DNA of 64,000 nucleotides. Origin: Warburgia ugandensis. Its lineage: Eukaryota > Streptophyta > Magnoliopsida > Canellales > Canellaceae. Shown here in pieces: positions 37,601 to 47,905 of the stretch. The stretch is from positions 7,701,001 through 7,765,000 of the forward strand of contig CP141126.1 in NCBI GenBank assembly GCA_035236585.1, in the 5' to 3' direction. Under the pieces are notes generated by a model. The model worked only from the letters and a program-made list of their open reading frames with translations, was not told where the DNA came from and did no database searches. Within the stretch, counting starts at the first letter, position 1. Every line of letters begins with the position of its first letter. The translations under genes and the position numbers were made by a program.

Positions 37601-38150
37601 TCTAGTATACGCGTGCGCCTTAGCTGCACCGCAACCGTGCTCATGTGCATACGTCCGAATAGTGTGGGGTGAGTGTGAAAGTCCGCCACCGAAGCCGCCT
37701 CACCTTTCAAACAGTAGGAGGCTACTCTAACTTGATCATCCGGTGAGATCTTCATAGCGTCGAATGTCCTCTCCGCCTCAAATAACCATCGCCGCCTCCT
37801 CCGTGTCACCATCTCCATAAAAGGGTTTTACCATCTTTGAAACCTCTCTAAAGAATTTGTCCGTCTTACTAGAGTCACCGTAGCATCGCCTCCGTAGCTC
37901 CAGTACCGATGTTTCTCAGACCGGCCGTGAGGACCGAACTAATGAAACCATGGGTACCACTTTAGTGGTGGAATAGGGCTAGGGTTGGCACAATGTACCG
38001 GCCCCAACTCCGGCCGTCGTATAAGTGGTACGAGTCCCCGACATTAACCGATTCAATAAATTGGCATCTCGATCCCCTTGATCAGAGGACTCAGCAGTGG
38101 AGCCACGGTGTAAAGCAGGTGTAGACCTTGTCCTTCTCTGAGGAGCCATC
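34661..38150 (-). pseudogene. Ty3/gypsy gag-pol relic
   Basis: Minus-strand order is gag, reverse transcriptase, RNase H, integrase, which is the Ty3/gypsy order. Gag starts near 38150 (MAPQRRTRS) and keeps WLFEAERTFDAM and YCLKGEA near 37760. Reverse transcriptase keeps [13 protein letters not shown] near 36890-36930 and FGKCDFW and FLGHVIS further on. Integrase keeps DHLPLVEFAYN and GMAPYEALYGGPCRSPLCW near 35280-35370. A GPF/Y-type tail (GYIGPFEILRRVGSVAYR) lies near 34980-35030, as in chromoviruses. Frames change every 50-150 codons. The protease and the start of reverse transcriptase are missing, replaced by foreign sequence near 37492-37667. The inner part is only 3.6 kb, short for this group. 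It cannot encode a working polyprotein as read. Confidence 0.85.
37492..37667 (-). repeat. Segment shared with the solo LTR at 24845-25020
   Basis: On the minus strand this piece matches 24845-25020 of the plus strand, with shared words such as TTCTAGAATGCGCGCTCTACG (plus-strand reading here, reversed there) and GGACGACCCAA. It lies between gag and reverse transcriptase, where a protease is expected. It looks like LTR sequence of another family joined into pol. Confidence 0.75.
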
Positions 38151-38273
38151 TATCAAAATTTTACATGTCACTAAGTGTAAGTTCCTCTCTCATCGTTTCT
38201 CTCTCTACAACTATTATGGACTGTTATTCACATATAAATGGACATTCACAAGGATTATGATGGACTAGACTGG

Positions 38274-38285
38274 GCTCTGATACCA
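38274..38285 (-). other. Primer binding site, initiator tRNA-Met
   Basis: On the minus strand TGGTATCAGAGC lies four bases after the end of the 5' LTR (..GTTGCA). This is the standard plant primer site complementary to the 3' end of initiator tRNA-Met. It fixes the element's orientation. Confidence 0.9.
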
Positions 38286-38289
38286 ACTT

Positions 38290-41200
38290 TGCAACACCCC
38301 GGATTTTTAAGACAATTTTTTTTTTTTTTTTTTTTTTTTCATAATGGCAATTTAAATAAGAGCATTTGGGATCCCATGAGAAAAGATTTATTTAACATTT
38401 TACTAAACCTATCTTAAAACTCCGGGTGTTAATTTTTCCTTTCTCAAAATGACGTACATGTAATTTAAACATAATTAAATAATCCGCGTATAAATCAACG
38501 TCCAAATAAATAAAGCGCTTTATTTTAAATCAAATAAACATCCAAAAGACAAGAATAATATGGCCCAGTATTCTATCCATCATAACATCCCATATAAATG
38601 TCCAATATATGTCCAAAGATCTAAATCACATCCAAATATAAAGTATGCAACCCATAATAAAATTCAAATGATAATCCACTCTAATGACTCACATTACTTT
38701 CTAAAACTATAGGAAACTAGTCTTCAAAGAGCCTCTCAAGGTTTATCAACCGCTTTTTCCTTTCCCCGGTGTCGCTGAGATCTAAGGTATCGCAAAAACA
38801 AAGCAATGCCTCAAAGAAGCTATCGTCAGGTAGTACATAGACAATTAATGTAACGTAATAAATGCAGTAAATAATGAACAATGCGCATTGATGAAAAGTC
38901 TAACATTTATGGAAATAGTGATATCATAATGCCATGTTCAAAATAAATGCCAATTTATTCCATATGCTAAAACATGAAATTTACGGAGTTAAAACATGAC
39001 ATGAATCAATAAAATGGAGCATACAACAAGAATAAGGGCACCCTAAGGTAATGGGTCCCACCACATCGCACTAACATCCCTGATCAGGAGTACACATAGT
39101 CAACCTCTGAGTGTCGTCACACCTGTGCATACCATCTATAACCATGCTCATCATACATGCACACATAACAAGAATATGGGCCATCATGTCACAGTTGGCA
39201 ACCCTCCATGGGGTATCAACCACCGCCGCTCCCCGTCGACACCGTAACGGAGACTTAACGCCCCGTCCCCATGGAAAGGCTCGACCGTAGTGTGGACTAT
39301 CCATGTTACCAAACCCCTACCGAATGCCATCTATGGGCAAGTGTGTCTATCATATCACAAACTCATCACATCATAATCTCAAGGTGGGTGGCCTACACTC
39401 TATCCCTCCTGGAAGATGACGCCCACCGGCGAGAGCACCCGTCATCAAATATAAAACACGGAAATCATATGTATATGTAAAACTCAAGAGCACTTATAGC
39501 TTGAAATCCCCAAGACATGCCCTCATCCCGGGGTTAGCCTTTATAAAAGGACCAAATTACTAAGCCTCTATACTCATTTCCATGTAAATCCATGCATTTT
39601 CTATATATATAATAAGAAATAAATCTCTAATTAAGCATAACTAATTAACATCATGCTTGTAAAAGCATTTTAAATAAGTTTATTCAAGAAAAGAATTCAA
39701 TTTGGAATAATCATCCCGTACGCAATGTCGCATGAAATCCATGGTAAATAAAATCGCAATTTAAAACACAATCACACATGATGCTATGTTTAAACATGGT
39801 TTAAAATCAAGTCAAAACATTAGTTGTCGTCACCTACCTCACAGGAGATCACTACTTGCTAATAACTCCCTTTAATTGGTATATTCAAGTGCACCTGTAC
39901 ATGTCACATCACTATTTTAAAATTTTTCTAAATAAAAAGTGGTCATTTCTAAGTTTTTAAGTTAAAACTAGGTCCGTCGTCAATACGGCCACAACGCCTC
40001 TTCCGGATCGTGATTTGGACCTCTCTAGCTCCCAAAATCAAGTTTTAGGAAAACTACCCTCAAATGGGGCTCGCCGGACCACCATAAGGTGGTTTAAACC
40101 GCGGCGCCCTTTTCCGCGCCGGGTTTATACCGACGTATACGGGCAAGCACGAAGACGCACGGCCGCAGACGCCGCACGGACGCGCGCGTCGCCGCCTGCA
40201 CCGTGACGCACGCGCGCGCAAGGCCACGGCCGCCAGGACGCGCCAAGCGTCCCGGCCCCACCGCGGCAGCCCAACCACGCACGTTTCCGCACGCGCGCGG
40301 CGGCGTCACAAGACGTTGCGCAGTGGCGACGACCGCCATGTGACGTCGTCCTCGGGCGTCGGGTGTGCGTCTTGGCAAGGCCACAGGGCGCCGACGCCGT
40401 TGACGACGTGCCGGAGAAGACGACCGGACCGTTTGCCCGGCGGAGCTGCTGCAGCCCGTTTTTGCGTGATTTTGCGCCATTTTCTTCAGAATTCTCTCTA
40501 GAATCCATTTATGCCCTCCTTTTGCACTAATTTTCTCAAACCATGGTTTTTAAACGATTTTTCCCAAGTTCCTAAAACCTCCCTAGGTACCGGTTTTTGA
40601 GTTTTCTCGGGCAATTCCACCGTTGGATCACTCCCAAATTTAAAGGGTTTGTTCCTTGGGTGTCGTTTTTGCACTAGTTGACGGTACGATTTCCAAACGG
40701 ACAACGTTTGGTCTATGAAATCACGCTCCAACAGTAGCGTGCACAAAGCCCCCAAAAATCCGATTTTTTTTTCCTAATTTTTAAATGGTTTTCTAATTAA
40801 TTTTCTAATTAATAAATACAGAAAAACATAGGTTTTGAGGCTTACCTTGCACTTGGCCGGAGTTGCTCGTGTTGCCGGGGCTCCACTCGCCGGAAAATTC
40901 AAGTTTTTGCTGCAGATCTAGGGTTTTATGACATTCATGGAAAACGCTCAAAGTGGAGCGTTTTTGGCTCCTGTAGAGCATGATATGTGGTTTTGTAGAG
41001 TCTTGGGGAAGAGAAACTCTTCCCCACACGTCTCTTCCCACGTCTCTCCGGCGATTTCGCCGGACTGGTAGAGACGTGTGTAGACAGGGGTGCCGTTATC
41101 AATTTGGACCCCTGTGTAACACGTTTCTGTCAAAAGACCATTTTGCCCTTACAACTTTGACGGCTCATAACTCCCTCGTTTGAGCTCCGTTTCTCGCGTT

Positions 41201-41335
41201 CTTGGTGGCGTTGGATTCGTATCGATGAGCACTTTCTAATTATTATGTTTTCAGGAAATAATTTCATCCATAATTTTTTTATTTTAATTTATTTAATAAT
41301 TTCTTATTTTTATCTTAAAAATTAAGGATATTACA
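38290..41335 (-). mobile_element. 5' LTR of the gypsy element (3046 bp)
   Basis: This right copy has plus-strand ends TGCAACACCCC.. and ..GGATATTACA. It pairs with 31648-34646. Differences are mainly insertions and deletions of one to five bases, plus a longer T run near 38320. It also contains the GC-rich block at 40080-40440. The target duplication GAACC follows at 41336-41340. Confidence 0.9.
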
Positions 41336-41397
41336 GAACCGCTTATTATATGATTCATTCAAGACATTGAACAAAGTTATAAGAATAGGGAACTGAT

Positions 41398-41492
41398 AAA
41401 AAGGGCAGCCCCCGTGTACGAAGCTCCGGATGGGAGTGAGCGAACCACAAGGGCTTAAAATACATAGCCTTATCTTACATTTGCGAGGAAAA
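41398..41492 (-). mobile_element. Au-like SINE, tail half
   Basis: On the plus strand AAAGGGCAGCCCCCGTGTACG, shortened here to its key words GGCAGCC and GTGTACGAAGC, leads to CCACAAGGGCTTAAAATAC and CCTTATCTTACATTTGC. The promoter half is missing. Confidence 0.65.
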
Positions 41493-42812
41493 TGATAACG
41501 GAGAGAAAACATAATACCACGGCCAATAAACTGTAAAACCATAAATACGTTTTCCTTTACTAAATTCACACCCATTTTCAAGCAATTAACCAAAGACCTA
41601 CCATGGATCTTTAGCAAGGCCAGAAGCCATCTAGCATGATAACAGGAAAAATATAACAAACAGAGAAAGAAAGAAAGTGAGACAAGGATAAGAACCGTTT
41701 CTTCTTATGAGTCTATGTTCCACGGTCCTTTTCTCATGTATGGTGAAACTTCTTTTATACATCTAAGCCGTTTATTATGATAGGAATCACTTAGGTTAGG
41801 GATCAAATTTCATCTTTGTTGGATGTTTTTAGCCTATGTTTCTTGCACATAAAAAATTAATGCTATATATTTTTTATATTAATTTCCTTGAGAAGACTGT
41901 GAACAGGTGGTTAGGATTATCCAATGCATAATTTTTTTCACCATTCATGAATGCTACTGGGCTCTTCTTTTTATGGATTATTTAAGTCCTTATTTACACC
42001 TATGCATCTCTTCATAAAATACCTCTACCTTCCTAGTTAATTCCACCATCTAATATGTATCGTTATTTTAATTTTGGGACATATCATTAGGGTTATATAT
42101 GGTAACGGTAAAACCATTAGAAACTGGACTAAAAAATTAGGATATGATTATTCAATTGAAACCAATGGTACCGTATTGATTTTCATTTTAAATAATTGGA
42201 CTTTCTTGGCATGGAGTCAATTTTTATGCTCATATACCCAGACTTGAACCAAAAACCAGAAAATATTAATTAATATATGAAAATACCCTTGTAATGTTAT
42301 TTTAAACTATAGTTTATTAGAGGATAATATAGTATCTAAATCTAATCACTACTTAGTTATCTTGTCATACTATTTTATATTTATTTTATTTTATGTTTAG
42401 ATTAGCACTTGATATAGTTCATCCATGAAGTGACTATTGTAAAATAGGAAAACCAAAGTCTAAAACCAAACTATTCTCTCCAAAACAGCTAACACTACCT
42501 AAAGTTTGAAACCCTTTATGGTTCTCAGCTATCCAATCAATTAAATTAATCCCCCAAACCAGCATGCAAGGCCCTATTAGCAAATTAGTGACGATTTTTC
42601 AGTGCCCGTCTACTTCTTCTCTTCTCTCTCCTGACCCCTCACTTTCTATGTTATATATACTCTTCTCTCTCCTGACCCCTCACTTTCTATGTTTTATATA
42701 CACTAACCCAATCTCGAACGGTCTAAACTATCAAAATCTTGGTTCCCCAGCAAGCGAATTGAACTACACAAAATTCTTCTTCAATCTTCCGTCTTCCCTT
42801 CCATATTCTTTT

Positions 42813-42882
<70 letters not shown>

Positions 42883-44123
42883 AATAGGTAGCTCTAATTC
42901 TATACACGTAAACAACATAGTTGATGTTTTTCAACAAGAAGTTGAAATCTTGAGCAAGCATGTTAGTCTTTTAAATATTTTTTCACCTCAACTCTCTTTA
43001 TATCTTCCCAAACATAGTTGCTCGTCTATTTTGAATTAATGTCATGGTTAACTTCTATATAATACAGGTACTAACATGACATGTGTTTTTAACTTTTATG
43101 TTAATTCTTATGTTGTATTTTTACTTGCCTATGTAATAGTTAAACAATACACGACTACATGGTACATGAATAATTAAAAATAAAGTATTATGTAACATAA
43201 CTTTCAACATCTTAATTGTTTGTCTTTTGCATTTTCTACCTTTATATACGAGAACAATTGAATAACCGAGAGCCAGTGATTTGACACTAATTTCTACACT
43301 AGGAACCCAACATCGAAATGGTACACTACAATAAATGTAAAATCTTAATGGTAAAGCTCTGGTTTATGCAAAATGGAATCAAAACTGGACCATTTACACC
43401 CCACACATCACTTAGATTTTAAATTTTATATTGATTAAAACTATTATCAAAGTTAAATATATTTATTGTAGCAATGACATATGCATCCTCTTTTTCTTAC
43501 CCATGACACCCCATTTGTAGAGAGAAATAGAGATGGGCTAAGAAAGATAAAGGCTGGCCAAGTAAAACAAGGGGTGTATATATTATTGTCCTATTTATTA
43601 ATGCTTTCTTTGTTGTTGCCGTTAAAGATAAGGGGATGTTGAAAAAGGAAAAATGATAATTAAGGAGATAAATAGAGCAGAACAGGACTAACAGTGACTT
43701 GCATGAATTAGAACCCAAGTAGGTACAGCCCACCAAATGACCTAGATTTGTGATCTTAAATGATGTTATGACTAGCAATTCTAGAGTCAGTGATGTTGGT
43801 CAGGTTTTCCAAATGCTTGGATTCAGTGCATCTCATCAACCACATGTCGTGTGAATGGGGTAAGTGCCTGTGGGCTTTGTGGTATCAAGGGTCGCCACAT
43901 TTCATCTCCCCTTTTGGGCTCCCTTTACGTAAGACATTAGTAAGACAGATAAGCTGATATAGCACATGAGTTTTTAGGCCTTGATGTGCCATTACATGCC
44001 CTGGTGAGGTCTTTTCCTTTTTGGTAACCATTGCTGGTCACTTTCATCATCGGATTGCAATGGACCCAAGTGTCTGATGTTGGTGCAACATCAAGGAGAG
44101 AGACAGAAGAGGAGCCTTCACAC
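41493..44123. other. AT-rich intergenic stretch
   Basis: No gene was recognised. A 41-bp tandem duplication (CTGACCCCTCACTTTCTATG at 42631 and 42672) lies before a long TC microsatellite at 42818-42880. Open frames across the TC run are Ser-Leu repeats without meaning. A minus frame at 41315-41659 crosses the LTR end and the SINE and is not a gene. Confidence 0.5.
42818..42880 (+). repeat. TC microsatellite, about 31 units
   Basis: An uninterrupted run of CT units is followed by AAAAATAGG. Its length makes it a likely length-variable marker. Confidence 0.95.
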
Positions 44124-44262
44124 AGCAATAAAGTTGTCGTAGTATGACTTCGAGGTTACAGGTTTGAAGGGACGAAAACATATTCTAACAAAATGTGAGA
44201 TAAAGCTGCATATTATTTACCCATATAGTATGCCCTTTTCCCGGACTCTGCATATGCAGGTT
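44124..44262 (+). mobile_element. Decayed Au-like SINE
   Basis: This plus copy keeps AATAAAGTTGTCGTAG (after box A), TACAGGTTTGAAGGG (box B region) and CCCGGACTCTGCATATGCAG. A short GA repeat follows at 44270-44283. Confidence 0.6.
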
Positions 44263-44559
44263 CAAGGAGGGAGAGAGAGAGAGATACCTATGCATAAAAT
44301 ACGAGCTACATGAGTTTAAGTCATACAATACCCCAATTTCACTTATTGCAACACATATTATCCATAGTAAAACATTCCCCTCAAATTCCAACTTTCTTAA
44401 ATAAGTTAACTCCTCTGATATCATCTCAAAGCAAACTTGATAAGAACGGCAGTTGACTCCTCTTTTGACAGGGCATTATTTGCAAGAGAGTGTGCATATC
44501 TGTTTCCTTCTCCCAAAATATCTGTGATTGTCATTAGGCCTAGCAATTCTGGTTGGCGG

Positions 44560-44710
44560 GTCGTATTCGTGTCGTGTCGAAACTAACCCATTATAGTATC
44601 TAGGTCAGCACAAATACGACCCGCTTAATAATCGTGTCAAAAACCCGTGACTCGAACACAACATGATTATCAAACGAGTCAACACAACACGACTCGTGTA
44701 ACCCGATTAA
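44560..44710. repeat. CGTGTCG-rich dispersed repeat
   Basis: The block repeats GTCGTGTCG, CGACCCGC, CGTGTCAA and AACACGACTCG words on both strands and ends TGTAACCCGATT. It resembles the CGACACGACACG-type repeats seen in many plant introns. From general knowledge these are probably short non-autonomous DNA transposons. No clean terminal inverted repeats or target duplication were found. A second small duplication (CTATATTACTGTAG / CTATATTACTATAG) follows at 44755-44815. Confidence 0.45.
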
Positions 44711-45179
44711 ATAAATATAAAATAACTAATATAGAATGCTTCCTAAAAAACAATCCTATATTACTGTAGTAAAATAGGATGGTTCCTCAAAAACCATTCT
44801 ATATTACTATAGCATTATAAAACTGTTTTTTATGAACTGCTTTTTATGAACCTTCCTATATCCTCAATTTAAGACAGTTTCGCGCAGGCGAGTGACTTTA
44901 ACTGCTGGGATTGCTTGTTAAGGTCATGAGAAACAAGAAATCCCTACATTAGCGGCAATCTTTAACCCAAAGTACAAAGCCATCAGTTTTGTCTGTTTAA
45001 ATAGAAAAAGGTGATCCTTAAATTCAAATTAACTTTTATTGAATTTAAGTAGCGTATTTCCTTATTTATATTATAATGTCATGATCGAATAAAATAAAAT
45101 ATAAATATAAACTTTTAATGTAAATAAGTACTCAGGCCCATGCATTGCAGGCAAGTTAATTATAGCAGTTTTCAGCATG

Positions 45180-45650
45180 GGCACCAGTGCACACCTAACT
45201 GGCATCGTTCATAAGTCGTGCAGATGGAAGATGGTGCCAGTCGCCATGTTTGCTTCTTAAGAAGGGGTCAGGCGCCAGTGGTGTCGAACACTCAAAATGT
45301 CTTAAGAAGGCATCCAACACTACTGCAACTGGATGATCTTGAATTGCCTGAAGCACGATTGATCAGTGCCAACAATTACATGAAGCATCTGACGCCATCC
45401 TATTACACAGAGCGTTCGGCATTGAGTAGCCACGCAAAACCCTTCGGTGCCAAACATGCAAGCCATCCCCTGCCAAGTTACTGCACAGGGTATCCAGTGC
45501 TAGGATACTACGCATCTCAACAAATGAGAGTATCTGGTGCGTCTCCTAGGTGGTGAAGGTTGCATAGCAGCGCCAAACATAATTACATAAATGACCATGG
45601 CCAACGCCAAGCAGTCCTCTAATTAGCACCAGCACCAGACAGTTATAAGG
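45180..45650 (+). repeat. Quasi-periodic GGYGCCA motif cluster with an open frame
   Basis: About a dozen words of the type GTGCCA, GCGCCA or GGCATC occur at spacings of roughly 23-40 bases, often followed by ATTAC, CTAC or TACTGC. A 112-codon open frame (45218-45556, +) crosses the cluster and shows a loose nine-residue rhythm. The composition differs from the AT-rich flanks. I do not recognise a gene family. A decayed minisatellite or the subterminal motif array of a DNA transposon would explain it. No coding function is claimed. Confidence 0.4.
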
Positions 45651-45755
45651 ATAATTTTAATCCGCACCAAAGTTTATGGTAGTTACAATTTTGGTGTTCC
45701 ATCTTCATTAACTGCCCAAAATTACTACTTAGGTAAAAGGGTCCTCCGCTTCATT

Positions 45756-45920
45756 AAAGGGCAACCCTGGTGCACGAAGCTTCCGCCAATGCAAGGTCTG
45801 GGGAAGGGGAGGACCACAAGGGCCTAAAGTACACAGCCTTACCTTGCATTTTGCAAGAGGCCATTTCCACACCTTAAACCCGTGACCTCAAGGTCACATG
45901 ACGACAACTTTTACCTCTGG
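45756..45920 (-). mobile_element. Au-like SINE with 14-bp target duplication
   Basis: This near full-length inverted copy contains GGGCAACCCTGGTGCACG, GGGGAAGGGGAGGACC and CCTTACCTTGCATTTTGC on the plus strand. It lies between TCCTCCGCTTCATT (45742-45755) and TCTTCTGCTTCATT (45921-45934), a target duplication with two changes. Confidence 0.8.
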
Positions 45921-46766
45921 TCTTCTGCTTCATTCCCGCATCCAAATCAATTATCATTCAGAATATCCTATTTGAAGAAGTGTAAAACATTCTCTCTCTA
46001 CAGACAAGGGTGAGAAACCATGTTTTCTTACCTTTTCAAAGTGTTAAGAGATATATGAGCATAGTCTAGCTAATCTATACTTCCCGGAGTTACAGCAATT
46101 ACTCATTTTGGTATATACTCTCTGAAATCGTGACTTGGCTTCAATGCTTAGGGGATCCGACTATTACTCATTTTGGTAGACGCTCCCCAGGACCTTAGCT
46201 TGGACATTCTTGGTCCTTGTCCATTAGGACCATGCCCATGGCTAACAATATGCATCTTAGACATATTATCATTTGACTTCTCCGTAGCTAATCATACTAT
46301 CCACGTAACCTAGCTTAGGCATTGTGTCTTGGCTCGAGCATTTGTTAGTCTGCACGAGTCATACTTACGACCTTGCCATCTTAGAAACCTGATAATATAT
46401 TATCATTTGAACCTCTCCATAGCTAACCAAACTTTGACCATGGTTCCCTTTATTCTATAGCTCCTATAAAACTTATTAATAGCTCATTCTACCCTTGGGC
46501 CTACGGCATGTACTAAGAAGAATACGATTAGTAGTTAATGGTTTTGTCTTTTATATTGATGTGTAATTAACAACCCAAACGGTTGGAAATATGTTGTCAC
46601 TATCGTATGATTAATATAACCACCGGTAGGAAAAAACTGTATTATTTTCTTTATGATTTTGCATATTACAAATGTATAGAGTGAGCATTTTTAGCTTTGA
46701 GTTTATTACTAGTCAAATTGTCAAACCACAATTTTTTTTTTCCATTACCAATATTTCATCCTTAAA

Positions 46767-46940
46767 GGGGAGCCTTGGCGTAACGGTAAAGTTGTCGTAT
46801 GACCTTGAGGTTATAGGTTCAAGGTGTGAAAACAGCCTCTTGAAAAAATGCAAAGTAAGGTTACGTACTATAGACCCTTGTGGTCCGCTCCTTCCCCAAA
46901 CCCTGCATACATGGGAGCTTCGTGCACCGAGACTGCCCTT
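46767..46940 (+). mobile_element. Best-preserved Au-like SINE, 16-bp target duplication
   Basis: This is the reference copy for the window. Box A TGGCGTAACGG (46776-46786) fits the polymerase III consensus TRGYNNARNNG. Box B begins GGTTCAAGG at 46816. The tRNA-unrelated body follows: CCTCTTG, then CCCTTGTGGTCCGCTCC, CCCTGCATACATGGG, GTGCACCGAGACTGCCCTTT. TACCAATATTYCATCC flanks it on both sides (46746-46761 and 46941-46956, one change). Head, boxes, body and CCCTTT end agree with the Au SINE family of flowering plants as I remember it. The family name was not checked by a search. Confidence 0.85.
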
Positions 46941-47294
46941 TACCAATATTCCATCCCATATCCGTAAGAATAATATTTTGATCCTTGGGGAGTAACATTT
47001 TCAGAAATCTTTAATTTTAATTTTAATTTTTTTGCACCTTTTCACACTCATTGGTGATCTCGTTTGGGATCGGAAATGATGCCGTAGCATGGCTCGGCAT
47101 TCCTTGTGTCACTGCTTGAATCAACTGTGTTCTACCAGCCCTAGAAATAGTTTTGCTCTTTCAGCCTGAATTTTTTTAAAATACTGTTCTTTAATGAAGT
47201 TGAACTTATATTTTAGATATCCATTTATTTTGTCTTAGTAAAGGGTAGGAGAAGGGCTACTAGCCGGAAATCAATTGCTAGTAACTCACTGATT

Positions 47295-47400
47295 CATCAT
47301 CGTCATCAAGACCTTATTTCAATTACGGTTTAGCCACTTGAATCTTGTTCCACCATACTCCTGTACTAAGTATTATGGCTTCTAGTTGATATCAAACTTC
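47295..47400 (-). mobile_element. LINE 3' tail fragment
   Basis: On the plus strand ATCATCGTCATCAAGACC, then TTGAATCTTGTTCCACCAT, then TATTATGGC. This is the inverted LINE tail also seen at 16163-16275. Confidence 0.6.
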
Positions 47401-47764
47401 CCAAGCTTTAGCTGCTGGTGGATCTCTAAAAAAATATGGAGAAGTGAGGTGGATCCTTGAAATATTAAAATGGGTCGTAGATATTTGATCCTTTTCCTAT
47501 TCATATAATCATATCCATAGGACTCCTAGTAGATCAATAATTTGGACCATTAAATTTGGTGGGCCCCCTTGTACTTAATTTCTAGTTGGTCATATTTCTG
47601 AAGTGAAAACATGCAGTTCATAATCATGCCTTTTCATTAGGAGGAGACAAGAAGAAGTGAAAAACATGCATAGCCAAGAGGACCCAACCTTCACATGATC
47701 ATGGCTAGACTTTGGGAGGCCCGAAGTTAAGCATCTTGCCTTCCCACTTTTACCTCAGCCCATA

Positions 47765-47905
47765 AGGGTAGTCTCCATGAAGCTCTCGCCTACATGGAGG
47801 TCAGGAAAGGGGCGGATCACAATGGCTTAAAGTAGGCAGCCTTATTTATATTTTTGGAAGAGGCTGATTTCACGCTTTAAATCCGTTGCTCAGCCTATTA
47901 AAATG
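47765..47905 (-). mobile_element. Au-like SINE
   Basis: This inverted copy contains AAGGGTAGTCTCCATGAAGC, GAAAGGGGCGGATCACAATG and GAGGCTGATTTCACGCTTTA on the plus strand. The box-B side is eroded. Confidence 0.6.

Noticed and set aside
42564-42887. Plus frame of 107 codons ending in Ser-Leu repeats
   Set aside because: It consists of the 41-bp duplication and the TC microsatellite.
46776-46826. Candidate tRNA gene from box A and box B
   Set aside because: The boxes are the promoter head of a SINE. The body and target duplication match retroposition, and no cloverleaf with anticodon arm can be drawn convincingly.
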